A DNA stretch of 64,000 bases. Origin: CATOSP01 sp965205385. GTDB lineage: Bacteria; Chloroflexota; Dehalococcoidia; Lucifugimonadales; UBA3495. The position numbers were made by a program, and so were the translations under genes. The DNA is taken from NCBI GenBank assembly GCA_965205385.1, contig CBDBGS010000004.1:186001-250000 (forward strand), written 5' to 3'. Below, in pieces: positions 50,536 through 59,496 of the stretch (positions are counted from its first letter, which is position 1; the number at the start of each line of letters is the position of its first letter). Under the pieces are notes generated by a model. That model worked only from the letters and a program-made list of their open reading frames with translations. It did not search any database and was not told the DNA's origin.

Positions 50536-52236
50536 CTACTCGTGGTCATTCAACCCGTCCACTATCCAATCGAACGTTAAACAAAGGGACGCCATCTGTG
50601 GGTCAAGGGCGGCGACCCTCAGGATCCTCTCAATCGTGTTAAGTTCATTCTCGTTGATCCCGTCGACTACCCAGAACATTGCAAGTATTGAAGCACCCAA
50701 TTCGGGGTCGACAGCCTGGAGGCAAATTAGCGAATCCTTGGCCCGGGAGTGTAGATCATTTGGTGGACTGCTAAGCCACGGAATGAATCGTTCCCATTCC
50801 GTGATCGTAGTCCCGGCTCCCGCAGCCCCCGGGATGGCCGGTGATTCCGGAGGCTCGATTGGCAGATCATATCTGGGGAAACAGGCCTCCCGATGCCCTT
50901 CAAATATCTCGTAGAAATCCTCCACCGTCATCCCGAAGTGGTTCTGGAACTCCACTTGCCAAGAAGTCCCCGCGTGAAGCGACGAGAAATAATCGATTAA
51001 GCTGCGTATGCCGGTCTGGGCGGCCAAGAGTTCCGCCGCGAGGAACGCGTAAGGGTAGGCGTGTCCCTTCAGGGAATTGATCCCAATCTGGGTCACGGTT
51101 TCCTTTAGCCGGGTGGCCACTGATCTGGACCGGGCCGCGTTTTTGTTCCTTTCCACAACATAAGAATTTGGTTCTAACGCATCAATCGCTTGCCACGCAA
51201 GAAACTCTGCTGCCCCTTCCGCCAACCACCTCGGTCCGGCATACGGTACAGTGTCTTCCGAGCTCGACAGTGTAAGCCCGCTCATACTGTACTGGTAGAT
51301 ATGAAACATCTCGTGCGCCCATATTTTTCGGCGAATGATGGATGGAGTGCTTGAGTAGCCACCGGCCGATGTGTTCAGCACTATATGTCCTCGACTGGCC
51401 ACTGCTGTGCTCCTCCCCTCAACGAACCTCCTTCCCGCCCCGCCTTTCAATAATGTCCTACCTGTGGCCGCCTCGAACGAGGCCGCCAGCTCCTCTATAT
51501 CGTGGTATTGGAAAACAACAATACGGTGTTCAGGTAAGGGTATGCCGAGTTTCATGGCGAAGTCGTGCGTTGAGTGGACTGCGGATTTAGCCTCGGCCTC
51601 CAAGATGGGACTCACACCAGGGCCGACTTTCCAAACGATGTAGTCGTCCACAGTTTTTGGCCGTGCTGGTGTGGGTGACGGTGTCTGCGTCATCGTGGTC
51701 GCAGGGGTCGGCCTGGGAGTCTCTGTAGGAGTCTGGGTCGGTGTCGGTGCGGGAGCAGCGGTTGGCGTGGGAGCCGGGGCCGGGGCCGGGGTCGGGACGG
51801 CGGTTGGTGTGACAGTGGGCAACGGAGTATTCGCGGGTGTGGGAGCGGGCGCCGGGGTATCGGTTGGTGTTGGTGTGGCCGTGGGTATCGGGGTTGCAGA
51901 CAGAGCGGCGACCGGAGTAGACGTGTTTGTCGGAGATGGGGCCACCGTAACCGTGGAAGATGTCTCGGGCGTGGCGGTCACGGTTGGAGTCGCCGTAGGG
52001 AGGGCAATGCGAGCAGGTCTTGATGGGGCCGCCTTGGACGGCGCGGCTATAGGGCTCGGCGCTGCCTGCTGGGACGTGGGCGCCGGAGTCTCGTTTACGG
52101 GGAGGGATTGATTGCCGGGGTCGGTATCTAAGTCCCCACCCTCGCAGCCCAAAGCAACGAGCATAATCAAAATCGCCAGTAGGTATAGAGACCTGGCATT
52201 CTGGCTAACCCACGTTCTGTCATTCATCTTGTTCAT
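50536..52236 (-). CDS. Zincin (gluzincin-type) metallopeptidase lipoprotein with Pro/Thr linker and W-x2-D-G repeats
   Basis: A 566-residue lipoprotein. The signal peptide ends in a lipobox L-V-A-L-G-C with lipidated C31. Residues 40-195 are a Pro/Thr/Ala-rich linker made of T-P-T repeats. The peptidase domain has H308-E-M-F-H312 and a downstream W-L-A-E340-G-A-A-E, the pattern of peptidase MA-like gluzincins. From about residue 510 helical repeats begin (F-W-V-V-D-G-I-N-E-N-E, D-W-I-V-D-G-L-N-D-H-E). The gene ends in TAG where the repeat pattern continues in frame in 49939-50493, a probable TGG-to-TAG nonsense change. Confidence 0.8.
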   Translation of the reverse strand: MNKMNDRTWVSQNARSLYLLAILIMLVALGCEGGDLDTDPGNQSLPVNETPAPTSQQAAPSPIAAPSKAAPSRPARIALPTATPTVTATPETSSTVTVAPSPTNTSTPVAALSATPIPTATPTPTDTPAPAPTPANTPLPTVTPTAVPTPAPAPAPTPTAAPAPTPTQTPTETPRPTPATTMTQTPSPTPARPKTVDDYIVWKVGPGVSPILEAEAKSAVHSTHDFAMKLGIPLPEHRIVVFQYHDIEELAASFEAATGRTLLKGGAGRRFVEGRSTAVASRGHIVLNTSAGGYSSTPSIIRRKIWAHEMFHIYQYSMSGLTLSSSEDTVPYAGPRWLAEGAAEFLAWQAIDALEPNSYVVERNKNAARSRSVATRLKETVTQIGINSLKGHAYPYAFLAAELLAAQTGIRSLIDYFSSLHAGTSWQVEFQNHFGMTVEDFYEIFEGHREACFPRYDLPIEPPESPAIPGAAGAGTTITEWERFIPWLSSPPNDLHSRAKDSLICLQAVDPELGASILAMFWVVDGINENELNTIERILRVAALDPQMASLCLTFDWIVDGLNDHE

Positions 52237-52298
52237 CCGCTGTGCAGTCGAACCCTATGTCCCGGTCGATTTATGGTCTTCGTTACTGGAGTGAACCC

Positions 52299-53723
52299 TT
52301 ATCCTACGAGTCCGCGAGCAAACCGCTGGATGACCTTGCCCATCCGACCCGAAAGCATCTTCTCGACTGTCATTTGGGCTGCCAATTGCTGGTTGGCCAG
52401 TGAGTATGTGGGGTAGGCGTGAAGGGTTTGGGCCAGATCTGAAATCTTTAGGCCGTGGTCGAGGGCCAGCGCCCACTCCTGGATTAGCTCGCCGGCCCTG
52501 GGCGAGGCGACCGTTGCGCCGAGCAGCTTTCCGTTTGGCCCGTGGGCTACTTTTAGGAACCCGTCTTCTGAACCATCCACAATGGCCCGGTCAACCCGGC
52601 TCATGGGCCAACTGCTGATTTCCACATTGTTGCCGGCCCGCTCCCGCGCTTTAGACTCGGTCAGACCTACGTGGGCCACTTCCGGGTCGGTGAACGTGAC
52701 CCAGGGCACGTGCCCCAACACGGCCCGCCTGTTTCTCGGTAGGAAGGCGTTGCGTACCGCCATAAAGCCCTGGTAGCCCGCGTAGTGGGTGAACTGATAA
52801 CTTCCTGTGCAGTCGCCGGCGGCGTAAATATTCCTCTGGCTCGTTCGCAGGGTTTTGTCGACTCCGATTCCGGCCGAGTCGTAAGTCACTCCCGCACTCT
52901 CCAGACCCAGGCTCTCCAACCGGGGTCGCCTGCCCACCGCAATGAGCAGGGTATCGGCCCCAATTGCTTCACCATCAGACAAGGAAAGGCTTATGCCCTG
53001 GTCATAGGGTTGGACCGACCCTAGGGCCGTTCCCAGCTTCAGTTCCAAGCCTTCAGCTTTCAGCCGGGTCGCGATCAACTCCGACGCTTCGGGTTCATCT
53101 TGAAGCAGCAGTCGGTTGCCGGCTTCGATAAGCGTGACCGAAGAACCCAACCGCAAGAACGCCTGGGCCAACTCGCAGCCGATCGGCCCGCCTCCGACGA
53201 TCACCAGCCTTCTCGGCAGGTCCGGCAACTCCCAGACCGTCTCGTAGGTCGAGAAGGGGACGTCTTCCAGACCGGGAATAGCAGGAATGACCGAAGAAGC
53301 GCCAGTGCAGACCAAAAATCGACGGGCGGCCAACTGCGATTCTTCGACTCGAATCGTGTGGGAGTCTATGAATCGCGCCTCCCCATGCACGACTTCGATG
53401 CCCTCCTCCCGAAGCGCATCCGGAGATTCGGCGTCGTGGATGGCCTGCATAACACCTCGCACCCGCGACATGACCATGGAGAAGTCAACCGGGGAATTGT
53501 GAGGGGGCAGCAGTCCAAAGCGGCTGGCGGAGCGCATGTCGTATGCCAACCCCGCAGCCTTCAGTAGTGCCTTGCTGGGCACGCAGCCTGTCCAGGTGCA
53601 GTCGCCGCCGATGCGGTCCCTCTCCACAAGAGCCACGCTTAGACCAAGCCGACGGGCGAACCGGGCGGCGGTGAGTCCTGCCGAGCCTCCGCCTATGACG
53701 ATCAGGTCGTAGCGGTCTGGCAC
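52299..53723 (-). CDS. FAD-dependent pyridine nucleotide-disulfide oxidoreductase (mercuric reductase/lipoamide dehydrogenase-like)
   Basis: A 474-residue flavoenzyme. FAD motif G-G-G-S-A-G at residue 11, redox pair C42-T-W-T-G-C47, the NAD(P) motif V-G-G-G-P-I-G-C-E-L-A near residue 180, and the second FAD region G-D-C-T-G-S near residue 305. The C-terminal L-H-A-Y-P-T-Y-S provides the His of the dimer active site. There is no extra Cys pair for mercury. The true substrate, a disulfide or other small oxidant, is unknown. Start GTG 53723. Confidence 0.88.
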   Translation of the reverse strand: MPDRYDLIVIGGGSAGLTAARFARRLGLSVALVERDRIGGDCTWTGCVPSKALLKAAGLAYDMRSASRFGLLPPHNSPVDFSMVMSRVRGVMQAIHDAESPDALREEGIEVVHGEARFIDSHTIRVEESQLAARRFLVCTGASSVIPAIPGLEDVPFSTYETVWELPDLPRRLVIVGGGPIGCELAQAFLRLGSSVTLIEAGNRLLLQDEPEASELIATRLKAEGLELKLGTALGSVQPYDQGISLSLSDGEAIGADTLLIAVGRRPRLESLGLESAGVTYDSAGIGVDKTLRTSQRNIYAAGDCTGSYQFTHYAGYQGFMAVRNAFLPRNRRAVLGHVPWVTFTDPEVAHVGLTESKARERAGNNVEISSWPMSRVDRAIVDGSEDGFLKVAHGPNGKLLGATVASPRAGELIQEWALALDHGLKISDLAQTLHAYPTYSLANQQLAAQMTVEKMLSGRMGKVIQRFARGLVG

Positions 53724-53774
53724 TTAAAGGGTCTCAAACCGGCGTGATGTCCCGGTTAAAACACACCCTCCCAG

Positions 53775-55133
53775 CTAGGAATAAGCAGGGGGAGACAGCT
53801 TCACGCCCAGCGCGCGTTCGCACCACCGGGCCACTCCCAGCAGGCGTCCTTCCTGGAGAGGTGGAGCGCCGAATTGCACCGCAACCGGCAGGCCGGACTC
53901 ACTGATCCCCGACGGCAGGACCACGGTGGGCAGTCCGGCGGACGTCCAGGGCACCTGGAACGCCGGGTCTCCGGTGTTGCTCAAGTCCTCGGGGGCCGGA
54001 GCGGGGGTGGCCGGTGTCATCACCACGTCGAGACCGGAGAGCATGGCAGTCATGTCCCGACGAAACTGACGGCGCAGCCGCTGCGCCTGCAAATAGTGCA
54101 CTCCGGGAATTAGCATCCCCATCTCTATGCTGGAACGGATTCTGGGTCCATAGTCGTCGGCGCGCTCACGGAAATTTTTCTCGTGAAACGCGGCGCATTC
54201 CACATTACTGACAGTCCTCTGGCAACTATGAGCGGTGTCAAAGCTATCCGGAAGTCCTACGTCCACGACGACGGCCCCGGCGTTCGCCAACTGTTGGGCC
54301 ACCGCCTCGGTATGCGCCCAAACCTCCGGAGTCGAACGTTCCTGGAAGAAACCCCGCAACAAGCCAATGCGAGGCGGCCTGTCCGCCAGGTTCATCACCT
54401 CCCGGTAATCGGGAACCGGCGCGTCTACCGACCCCGGGTCGCGTGGATCGTAACCCGCCATAACCTGGAGCATCACCGCGGCGTCTTCAATGCTGCGGAC
54501 CAGAATACCGACTGTGTCCAAAGACCAGCTCACCGGCACGACCCCGTAGCGGCTCAAGCGGCCGTAGGTCGGTTTTAGACCTACGATGCCGTTGTAGGCC
54601 GCCGGGCGGCAGGTAGAGCCACCAGTCTGAGAACCCAGGGCAGCGGCGCACATCTGGGTTGCCACCGCGACCGATGACCCGCTGCTGGAGCCTCCCGGAG
54701 TGTGCGTGGGATTCCACGGGTTGATGGACGGTGAGGGGTCTCCGCTGGCGAATTCGGTGGTTACCGCCTTGCCCAGCACGACTCCGCCCGCTTCCTTGAT
54801 CTTCGTGACGACTGTAGCGTCGAATTCCGGCACGAAGTCCGCGTATACCTTGGACCCGGCGGCGGTCTTCATCCCGGCGGTGTAGAAAATGTCCTTCAGA
54901 CCCACCGGCACACCATGGATCGGTCCCCTCGGTCCGGATTGCGCCAGTTCCTGTTCCCGCTGCCGCGCCGCGCCCAGCACCTCTTCCCGGTCGATGGTGG
55001 CCCACGCTTGGAGGCCGCCGTCGATGGAGTCGATGCGTTCCAATAACGACTGGGCCAGCTCAGAGGGGGATAGGTCGCCCTGGCGTATGGCGTCTGCTGC
55101 TTCGGCTACTCCGAGTTTGAAGGCGTCTGGCAT
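53775..55133 (-). CDS. Amidase signature family protein
   Basis: A 452-residue amidase, paralogue of that at 46813. Lys in G-V-P-V-G-L-K-D-I, Ser in P-G-G-S-S-S-G-S-S and the nucleophile in Q-T-G-G-S-T-C-R-P. I chose ATG 55133 (GGAG 7-10 bases upstream; N-terminus P-D-A-F-K-L-G-V like relatives); the frame extends further upstream without similarity. A 62-residue GatC/AtzG-like gene lies 50 bases upstream, so this may be a two-subunit amidase. Confidence 0.88.
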   Translation of the reverse strand: MPDAFKLGVAEAADAIRQGDLSPSELAQSLLERIDSIDGGLQAWATIDREEVLGAARQREQELAQSGPRGPIHGVPVGLKDIFYTAGMKTAAGSKVYADFVPEFDATVVTKIKEAGGVVLGKAVTTEFASGDPSPSINPWNPTHTPGGSSSGSSVAVATQMCAAALGSQTGGSTCRPAAYNGIVGLKPTYGRLSRYGVVPVSWSLDTVGILVRSIEDAAVMLQVMAGYDPRDPGSVDAPVPDYREVMNLADRPPRIGLLRGFFQERSTPEVWAHTEAVAQQLANAGAVVVDVGLPDSFDTAHSCQRTVSNVECAAFHEKNFRERADDYGPRIRSSIEMGMLIPGVHYLQAQRLRRQFRRDMTAMLSGLDVVMTPATPAPAPEDLSNTGDPAFQVPWTSAGLPTVVLPSGISESGLPVAVQFGAPPLQEGRLLGVARWCERALGVKLSPPAYS

Positions 55134-55182
55134 TTGCGCTCCATTTCGCGGGTTGATTGGCGGGAAATACCACCTATCTCTG

Positions 55183-55371
55183 CTACTGGTAGAAACCTGG
55201 CTCGACGTCCCGCTCCGGTAGTGGCTCGGAAATTTCAGCAAGCTGCCGGGCCGTCTGCTCCAGCGCGGCCGTGATTAGTGCGGCCCGCTCTTTTCCCAAT
55301 ACGGCCTCGGCGCGAACCGTGAGATCGTGGAGCAGTTCTTCCCGGGTCCTTCGCACAGTCATTTTCGTCAT
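55183..55371 (-). CDS. Small GatC/AtzG-like protein, probable amidase partner
   Basis: A 62-residue helical protein. The C-terminal P-L-P-E-R-D-V-E-P-G-F-Y resembles the extended tail of GatC/AtzG/DUF4089-type small subunits that wrap around amidase-signature enzymes. It precedes the amidase by 50 bases on the same strand. The similarity is weak and rests on length, tail motif and position. Confidence 0.55.
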   Translation of the reverse strand: MTKMTVRRTREELLHDLTVRAEAVLGKERAALITAALEQTARQLAEISEPLPERDVEPGFYQ

Positions 55372-55497
55372 CCTCGCGAGCCTTCGGTCGGGACGGGAAT
55401 AGGTCAGCCGAATTGTAGTTTACCCCTTGAAGCCGGTCAAACCCTCCGAGTTCCCAGGGTCCTTTAATTGTTCAATCCTCGGCCCGGTGATGGATAG

Positions 55498-55690
55498 CCC
55501 CCCTTTGGCGAAAGGGGGTTGGGGGGATTTCCCGCTTCAGGCAAGGACCGTTTCGAGCGTAAGTTGGCATCGAGAACATATTACACGACTGGCTAATCAG
55601 TAGCCGGGGGGCGGAATAGATTCATCCAGCATGTCTGACCCCGAAAAGAGGGGAAATCCCCCTTAGTCCCCCTTTGCGAAAGGGGGAGAC
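55498..55690. repeat. Pair of REP-like hairpins in inverted orientation
   Basis: Two copies of the composite motif C5-TTT-n-G-n-AAA-G5 next to GGGGGATTTCCC: about 55498-55532 (forward) and 55650-55687 (reverse), enclosing roughly 115 bases. A third copy is at 37126. They fill most of the 437-base gap between the small amidase partner and the SMP-30 gene; I see no gene in it. Confidence 0.75.
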
Positions 55691-55808
55691 TTATGCGCTT
55701 CCCTGACAACTGAAAGGCCCTGCTCCGAATTCCAATCTTGATGTACACTCTCGGTTCAAGACTGTTATAATCCGCCCAACTAGCCGCGAGCACGCTCTGG
55801 AGACTGAC

Positions 55809-56705
55809 ATGCCCGACGACCTCTCCAGCGTATTGGATTCCGAAGAGCATACCCTTCTGGCATCGGGACAGGGCCGGACGGAGGGCCCACTATGGCATCC
55901 TGGCGGCTTTTTGACCTTCGTGGACTTGGAAGGCAGCCGGCTGCTCCGGTGGGATACCGATGGATCATTGAGTGTTGCCCGCGAGGATACCGGGGAAGGC
56001 AACGGCTGTACTCTGGACCGGCAGGGGCGAATCCTGATGTGCGAGGCCGAAAGGAAGCGAGTTACCAGGCAGGAAGCCGACGGCACTATCACCACCATCG
56101 CCGGCTCCTTTGAAGGTAAACTCCTGAACCGTCCCAACGACGTCATCTGCCGCTCTGACGGCACAATTTTCTTCACAGACCCGGACGGCAGGATCCCGCC
56201 CGAAGAACGGGAAATCGGATTTGGTGGAGTGTTCCGTATAAGTCCCGACGGTGACTTGAATCTGGGTACCGACGAATGCGAATACCCCAATGGGTTGGCG
56301 CTCTCTCCGGACGAGTCGGTGCTCTATGTCGCCATAAGCCGCCTCGACGAACGATGTTTCGGCGAAGAGGAGCGGGGCGAGGTCTGCACTCACCGGAGGG
56401 TCCGAGCTTTCGACGTGGCCGCGGACGGTACATTGAGCAACAACCGCGTATTCTGCGACATGTCGTCGGCGGAACCGGGTGTCCCCGACGGGATGAAGGT
56501 GGACTCCCAGGGCCGGGTATTCTGCACCGGTTCGGGTGGCGTCTGGGTTATCGACCCCTCCGGGGAGCGCGTTGGTATTATTCGCGGACCGGAAGTGCCC
56601 AGGAATGTGGCCTTTGGCGGTTCGGACCTGTGTACCCTGTTTACCACGCCTGGCGACTCCCTATACAGCGTTCGGGTCAAGGTCCCCGGTATAAGCATAG
56701 TCTGA
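55809..56705 (+). CDS. SMP-30/gluconolactonase family protein
   Basis: A 298-residue six-bladed propeller of the SMP-30/gluconolactonase/LRE family: T-E-G-P-L-W-H-P-G-G near residue 25 (metal Glu), N-R-P-N-D-V-I-C-R near residue 105, C-E-Y-P-N-G-L-A-L-S near residue 155 and V-P-D-G-M-K-V-D near residue 225 (metal Asp), all typical. It likely hydrolyses a sugar or other lactone with a divalent metal. The NHL propeller gene follows 72 bases downstream, so the pair may act together. Confidence 0.88.
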   Translation: MPDDLSSVLDSEEHTLLASGQGRTEGPLWHPGGFLTFVDLEGSRLLRWDTDGSLSVAREDTGEGNGCTLDRQGRILMCEAERKRVTRQEADGTITTIAGSFEGKLLNRPNDVICRSDGTIFFTDPDGRIPPEEREIGFGGVFRISPDGDLNLGTDECEYPNGLALSPDESVLYVAISRLDERCFGEEERGEVCTHRRVRAFDVAADGTLSNNRVFCDMSSAEPGVPDGMKVDSQGRVFCTGSGGVWVIDPSGERVGIIRGPEVPRNVAFGGSDLCTLFTTPGDSLYSVRVKVPGISIV

Positions 56706-56777
56706 CGATTAAGCCCGGTGGGCGTTGCGACGACCCGCCTTTCGTACAACTTGAAGACCGATTGAGAGGTGGATGCC

Positions 56778-57695
56778 ATGACCACGACACAGACGGTAGG
56801 CAGCGGTCAGTATACCTATGATGTGGACTTCCATTGGGCCAAGGTCCCCGAAGGCTGGAATATGCCCGCGGCGGCCGTGTACGGTGACTCTAAGGACCGG
56901 GTCTACTGCTTCAATCGTGACCCCGGACACCCGGTGATGATCTTCGACCGGGAAGGCAATTTCCTCTCCGCCTGGGGCGAGGGCCTGTTTTTGTTCCCTC
57001 ACGCCATCATCCTGGACAAGGAAGATAACGTGTGGCTGGTGGAGCGCAACGACTGCCAGATCATGAAGTTCACATCCGATGGCCAGCTCCTGATGACCGT
57101 CGGCCTGAAGGGATTCCGCTCCGACACGGGAGCGGACAACTCCGACTTTAGCTCCAATGGGTGGAGAGACGTTACCCACGGCGGCGACCCCTTCAACCTC
57201 CCCGCGGGTATCGCCATCAACGACGAGGGCGAGATTTTCATCGCCGACGGTTACGCCAATGCGAGGGTCCACAAGTTTGAGGCCAACGGCAGGTATGTCG
57301 AGTCCTGGGGGGGTCCCGGAAATGGTCCTGGCCAATTCAACTTGCCCCACGGAGCGTGGATTGACCGGCAAGGCCGCCTTTTGATCGCAGACCGGGAAAA
57401 CGACCGCGTCCAGGTGTTCAGCCAATCCGGTGAGTACATCTCAACCTGGCCTTCCAAGCTCATCGGCCCCGCCGTGATGTACATTGACGAAGACGACATC
57501 GCCTACGTCGCGGAGCACAATGGGGGTTTGGTCAGCGTTTTGTCCAGCGATGGCGTGATTCTCTCACAGTGGGGCTCCGAGGTGCACAGGTCATGTCATG
57601 GCATCTGGGCCGACTCCCATAAGGACCTTTATGTTGTGGAGCCGTACCCCGGGAGCACCGGACGCACAGTAGTCAAGTTTACTCGTAGGTCATAG
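56778..57695 (+). CDS. NHL-repeat beta-propeller protein
   Basis: A 305-residue intact paralogue of the broken gene at 177-1042. NHL motifs repeat as D-R-V-Y-C-F-N-R, N-V-W-L-V-E-R-N-D, I-F-I-A-D-G-Y-A-N-A-R-V and L-L-I-A-D-R-E-N-D-R-V-Q-V-F. Resembles the lyase domain of peptidyl-glycine amidating enzymes and may be a metal-dependent enzyme; no signal peptide. ATG 56778 follows AGAGGTGG; a GTG three codons earlier is less likely. It is followed by a tRNA gene. Confidence 0.85.
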   Translation: MTTTQTVGSGQYTYDVDFHWAKVPEGWNMPAAAVYGDSKDRVYCFNRDPGHPVMIFDREGNFLSAWGEGLFLFPHAIILDKEDNVWLVERNDCQIMKFTSDGQLLMTVGLKGFRSDTGADNSDFSSNGWRDVTHGGDPFNLPAGIAINDEGEIFIADGYANARVHKFEANGRYVESWGGPGNGPGQFNLPHGAWIDRQGRLLIADRENDRVQVFSQSGEYISTWPSKLIGPAVMYIDEDDIAYVAEHNGGLVSVLSSDGVILSQWGSEVHRSCHGIWADSHKDLYVVEPYPGSTGRTVVKFTRRS

Positions 57696-57698
57696 TTA

Positions 57699-57728
57699 TT
57701 GATTGGGGCCTGGGATCTTTGCTATATT
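57699..57728 (+). promoter_or_regulatory. Promoter for the tRNA gene
   Basis: TTGATT (57699-57704), 18-base spacer, TATATT (57723-57728), 28 bases before the mature tRNA 5' end. Confidence 0.45.
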
Positions 57729-57756
57729 GGTAACCTGTTTGAACAACCGCAACCGT

Positions 57757-57832
57757 GGGGCTGTAGCTCATCTGGGAGAGCGCTTCAATGGCATTGAAGA
57801 GGTACGGGGTTCGAGTCCCCGCAGCTCCACCA
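57757..57832 (+). tRNA. tRNA-Ala (anticodon GGC)
   Basis: A complete cloverleaf of 76 bases: acceptor GGGGCTG with CAGCTCC, anticodon stem CTTCA/TGAAG with loop ATGGCAT giving GGC, T arm CGGGG-TTCGAGT-CCCCG, and an encoded CCA end. Single gene; no tRNA neighbours. Confidence 0.96.
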
Positions 57833-57908
57833 ATCCAAGCCTGGACCGGTCCGATTTGGGGAGAGTGAAGGGGCGGGTCTGGGGGGTGTGGTATGGGAGG
57901 TAGGACCG

Positions 57909-58247
57909 ATGGCAATTGAGTCCGAGCGAGAAGGCGGCACTCTAATAGCGAGGGCCGAGGACCGGGTGGATGGGACGAACGCAAGGGCGTTCCAGGACGA
58001 GCTGGAATCAGTCATCTCGGATAATGACAGGGAAGTAGTCCTAGACCTGCACAAGCTGTTCTACATCAGCAGCGCAGGCCTTCGGGTGATTCTACTGACA
58101 GCGAAAGCCATGAAGCGGCAGGAAACGAAGTTCGCCGTGTGTTGCCTCTCGGACCCCGTCCGAGAAGTGTTCCAGATCAGCGGTTTCGATAAGATCATAC
58201 CCGTCCATCCCACTTTGCCCGAAGCGATGGATGCCCTGAAACGGTAG
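57909..58247 (+). CDS. STAS-domain anti-sigma factor antagonist (RsbV/SpoIIAA-like)
   Basis: A 112-residue single STAS domain. V-L-D-L-H-K-L-F-Y-I-S-S-A-G-L-R contains the regulatory Ser, most likely residue 55. In partner switching the unphosphorylated form binds the RsbW-like kinase and frees its target. ATG 57909 follows GGGAGG; the seven extra codons upstream are unlikely. First gene of an operon with a PP2C phosphatase and the kinase (genes at 58327 and 59493). Confidence 0.88.
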   Translation: MAIESEREGGTLIARAEDRVDGTNARAFQDELESVISDNDREVVLDLHKLFYISSAGLRVILLTAKAMKRQETKFAVCCLSDPVREVFQISGFDKIIPVHPTLPEAMDALKR

Positions 58248-58326
58248 GTATCTGACCATTTCCTACGCCCCCGCGCCGGACCGTGCTACCGTACCGACAA
58301 TGGATTAACTGGTAGGTGGTGGAAGA

Positions 58327-59496
58327 ATGACCCCACGGCCTCACAAAATCCTTGTAGTCGACGACGAACCTGATATTCAACCCCTGTTCTCTCAACGCAT
58401 GCGGCGCGATGTCCGCGTCGGCAAGTATGAGCTAATTTTCGCGCAGAATGGCGTCGAAGCCCTGCGGCGATTGAACGACGACCCCAGCATTGACATGGTT
58501 GTCACCGATATCAACATGCCCGAGATGGACGGGCTCACCCTCCTCGAACAGATCCCCAGTGTCGACCCCAATATTCGCTCCATCATCATCTCCGCCTATG
58601 GCGACATGAAGAATATTCGCACGGCGATGAACCGCGGCGCCTTTGACTTCGTGACCAAGCCTCTGGACTTCGAAGACTTGCAGGTGACCATAGACCGCAC
58701 GCTGCGCCACCTCGCTGAATGGCGCGAAGCCCTGGCGTCACGCGATAAGTTGATCGCCCTCCAGAACGAGCTCGAGATCGCCAGCAATATGCAGCAATCC
58801 ATCCTGCCCACGCGGTTCCCAGATGGCCCGGATTGTCAGGTGTACGCCAGTATGGAACCCGCCCGCGACGTGGGTGGGGATTTCTACGACGTGGTGCCCT
58901 TGGAAGACGGCCGGGTCGGTGTGGCCATAGCCGACGTTTCTGACAAGGGTGTGGCGTCAGCCCTTTACATGATGTCCAGCCGCACGCTGCTTAAGGGCGC
59001 GGCCATTGGCTGTGCTAATCCCGGACAGGTATTGGAAGAGGTCAACGACCTTCTCCAGGACGATAGCGACACCGGGATGTTCGTCACGGTTTTCTACGCG
59101 ATTTACGACCCGGCCACGGGGGAATTCACCTATGCCAATGGTGGTCACAACCCTCCGCTGATAGTCTATTCCAACGGAGAATCTACGGTGCTGCCGATGA
59201 CTGGAGGCGTGGCCTTGGGCGCCGCGCCCGGCATCCGATACCAGGAGCACACCGTATCTCTATCACAGGGTGATACCGTGTTTCTTTACACGGATGGGGT
59301 TACGGAAGCCATGAACGGCGCGGGCGGGTTCTTCGGGCTTGAACGTTTACAGAAGGCATTCTTTGACGCTCCACCTATAGACTCGAAAGCCGCAACGGAT
59401 ACCGTTTTCGAGGCCGTGCATGCGTTCACCGGCGATACGCCCCAGGCGGATGACATAGCGTGTCTGGCGCTCAACCGCCCCGAGACCAACTCTTGA
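58327..59496 (+). CDS. REC-PP2C (SpoIIE-type) serine phosphatase, RsbU-like
   Basis: A 389-residue two-domain protein. Residues 1-130 are a response-regulator receiver with the acidic pair in V-V-D-D-E-P-D and phospho-acceptor D61 (V-V-T-D-I-N-M-P). A short coiled link (near 145-165, L-Q-N-E-L-E-I-A-S-N-M-Q) leads to a SpoIIE/PP2C domain with D-V-G-G-D-F-Y-D near residue 182 and V-A-I-A-D-V-S-D-K-G-V, the metal Asp residues. It should dephosphorylate the STAS protein when its receiver is phosphorylated, probably by the histidine kinase at 61201. Its stop overlaps the next gene's TTG. Confidence 0.92.
   Translation: MTPRPHKILVVDDEPDIQPLFSQRMRRDVRVGKYELIFAQNGVEALRRLNDDPSIDMVVTDINMPEMDGLTLLEQIPSVDPNIRSIIISAYGDMKNIRTAMNRGAFDFVTKPLDFEDLQVTIDRTLRHLAEWREALASRDKLIALQNELEIASNMQQSILPTRFPDGPDCQVYASMEPARDVGGDFYDVVPLEDGRVGVAIADVSDKGVASALYMMSSRTLLKGAAIGCANPGQVLEEVNDLLQDDSDTGMFVTVFYAIYDPATGEFTYANGGHNPPLIVYSNGESTVLPMTGGVALGAAPGIRYQEHTVSLSQGDTVFLYTDGVTEAMNGAGGFFGLERLQKAFFDAPPIDSKAATDTVFEAVHAFTGDTPQADDIACLALNRPETNS

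Noticed and set aside
51671..52111. Gly/Val-rich ORF on the + strand
   Set aside because: Antisense of the T-P-rich linker of the zincin lipoprotein; low complexity only.
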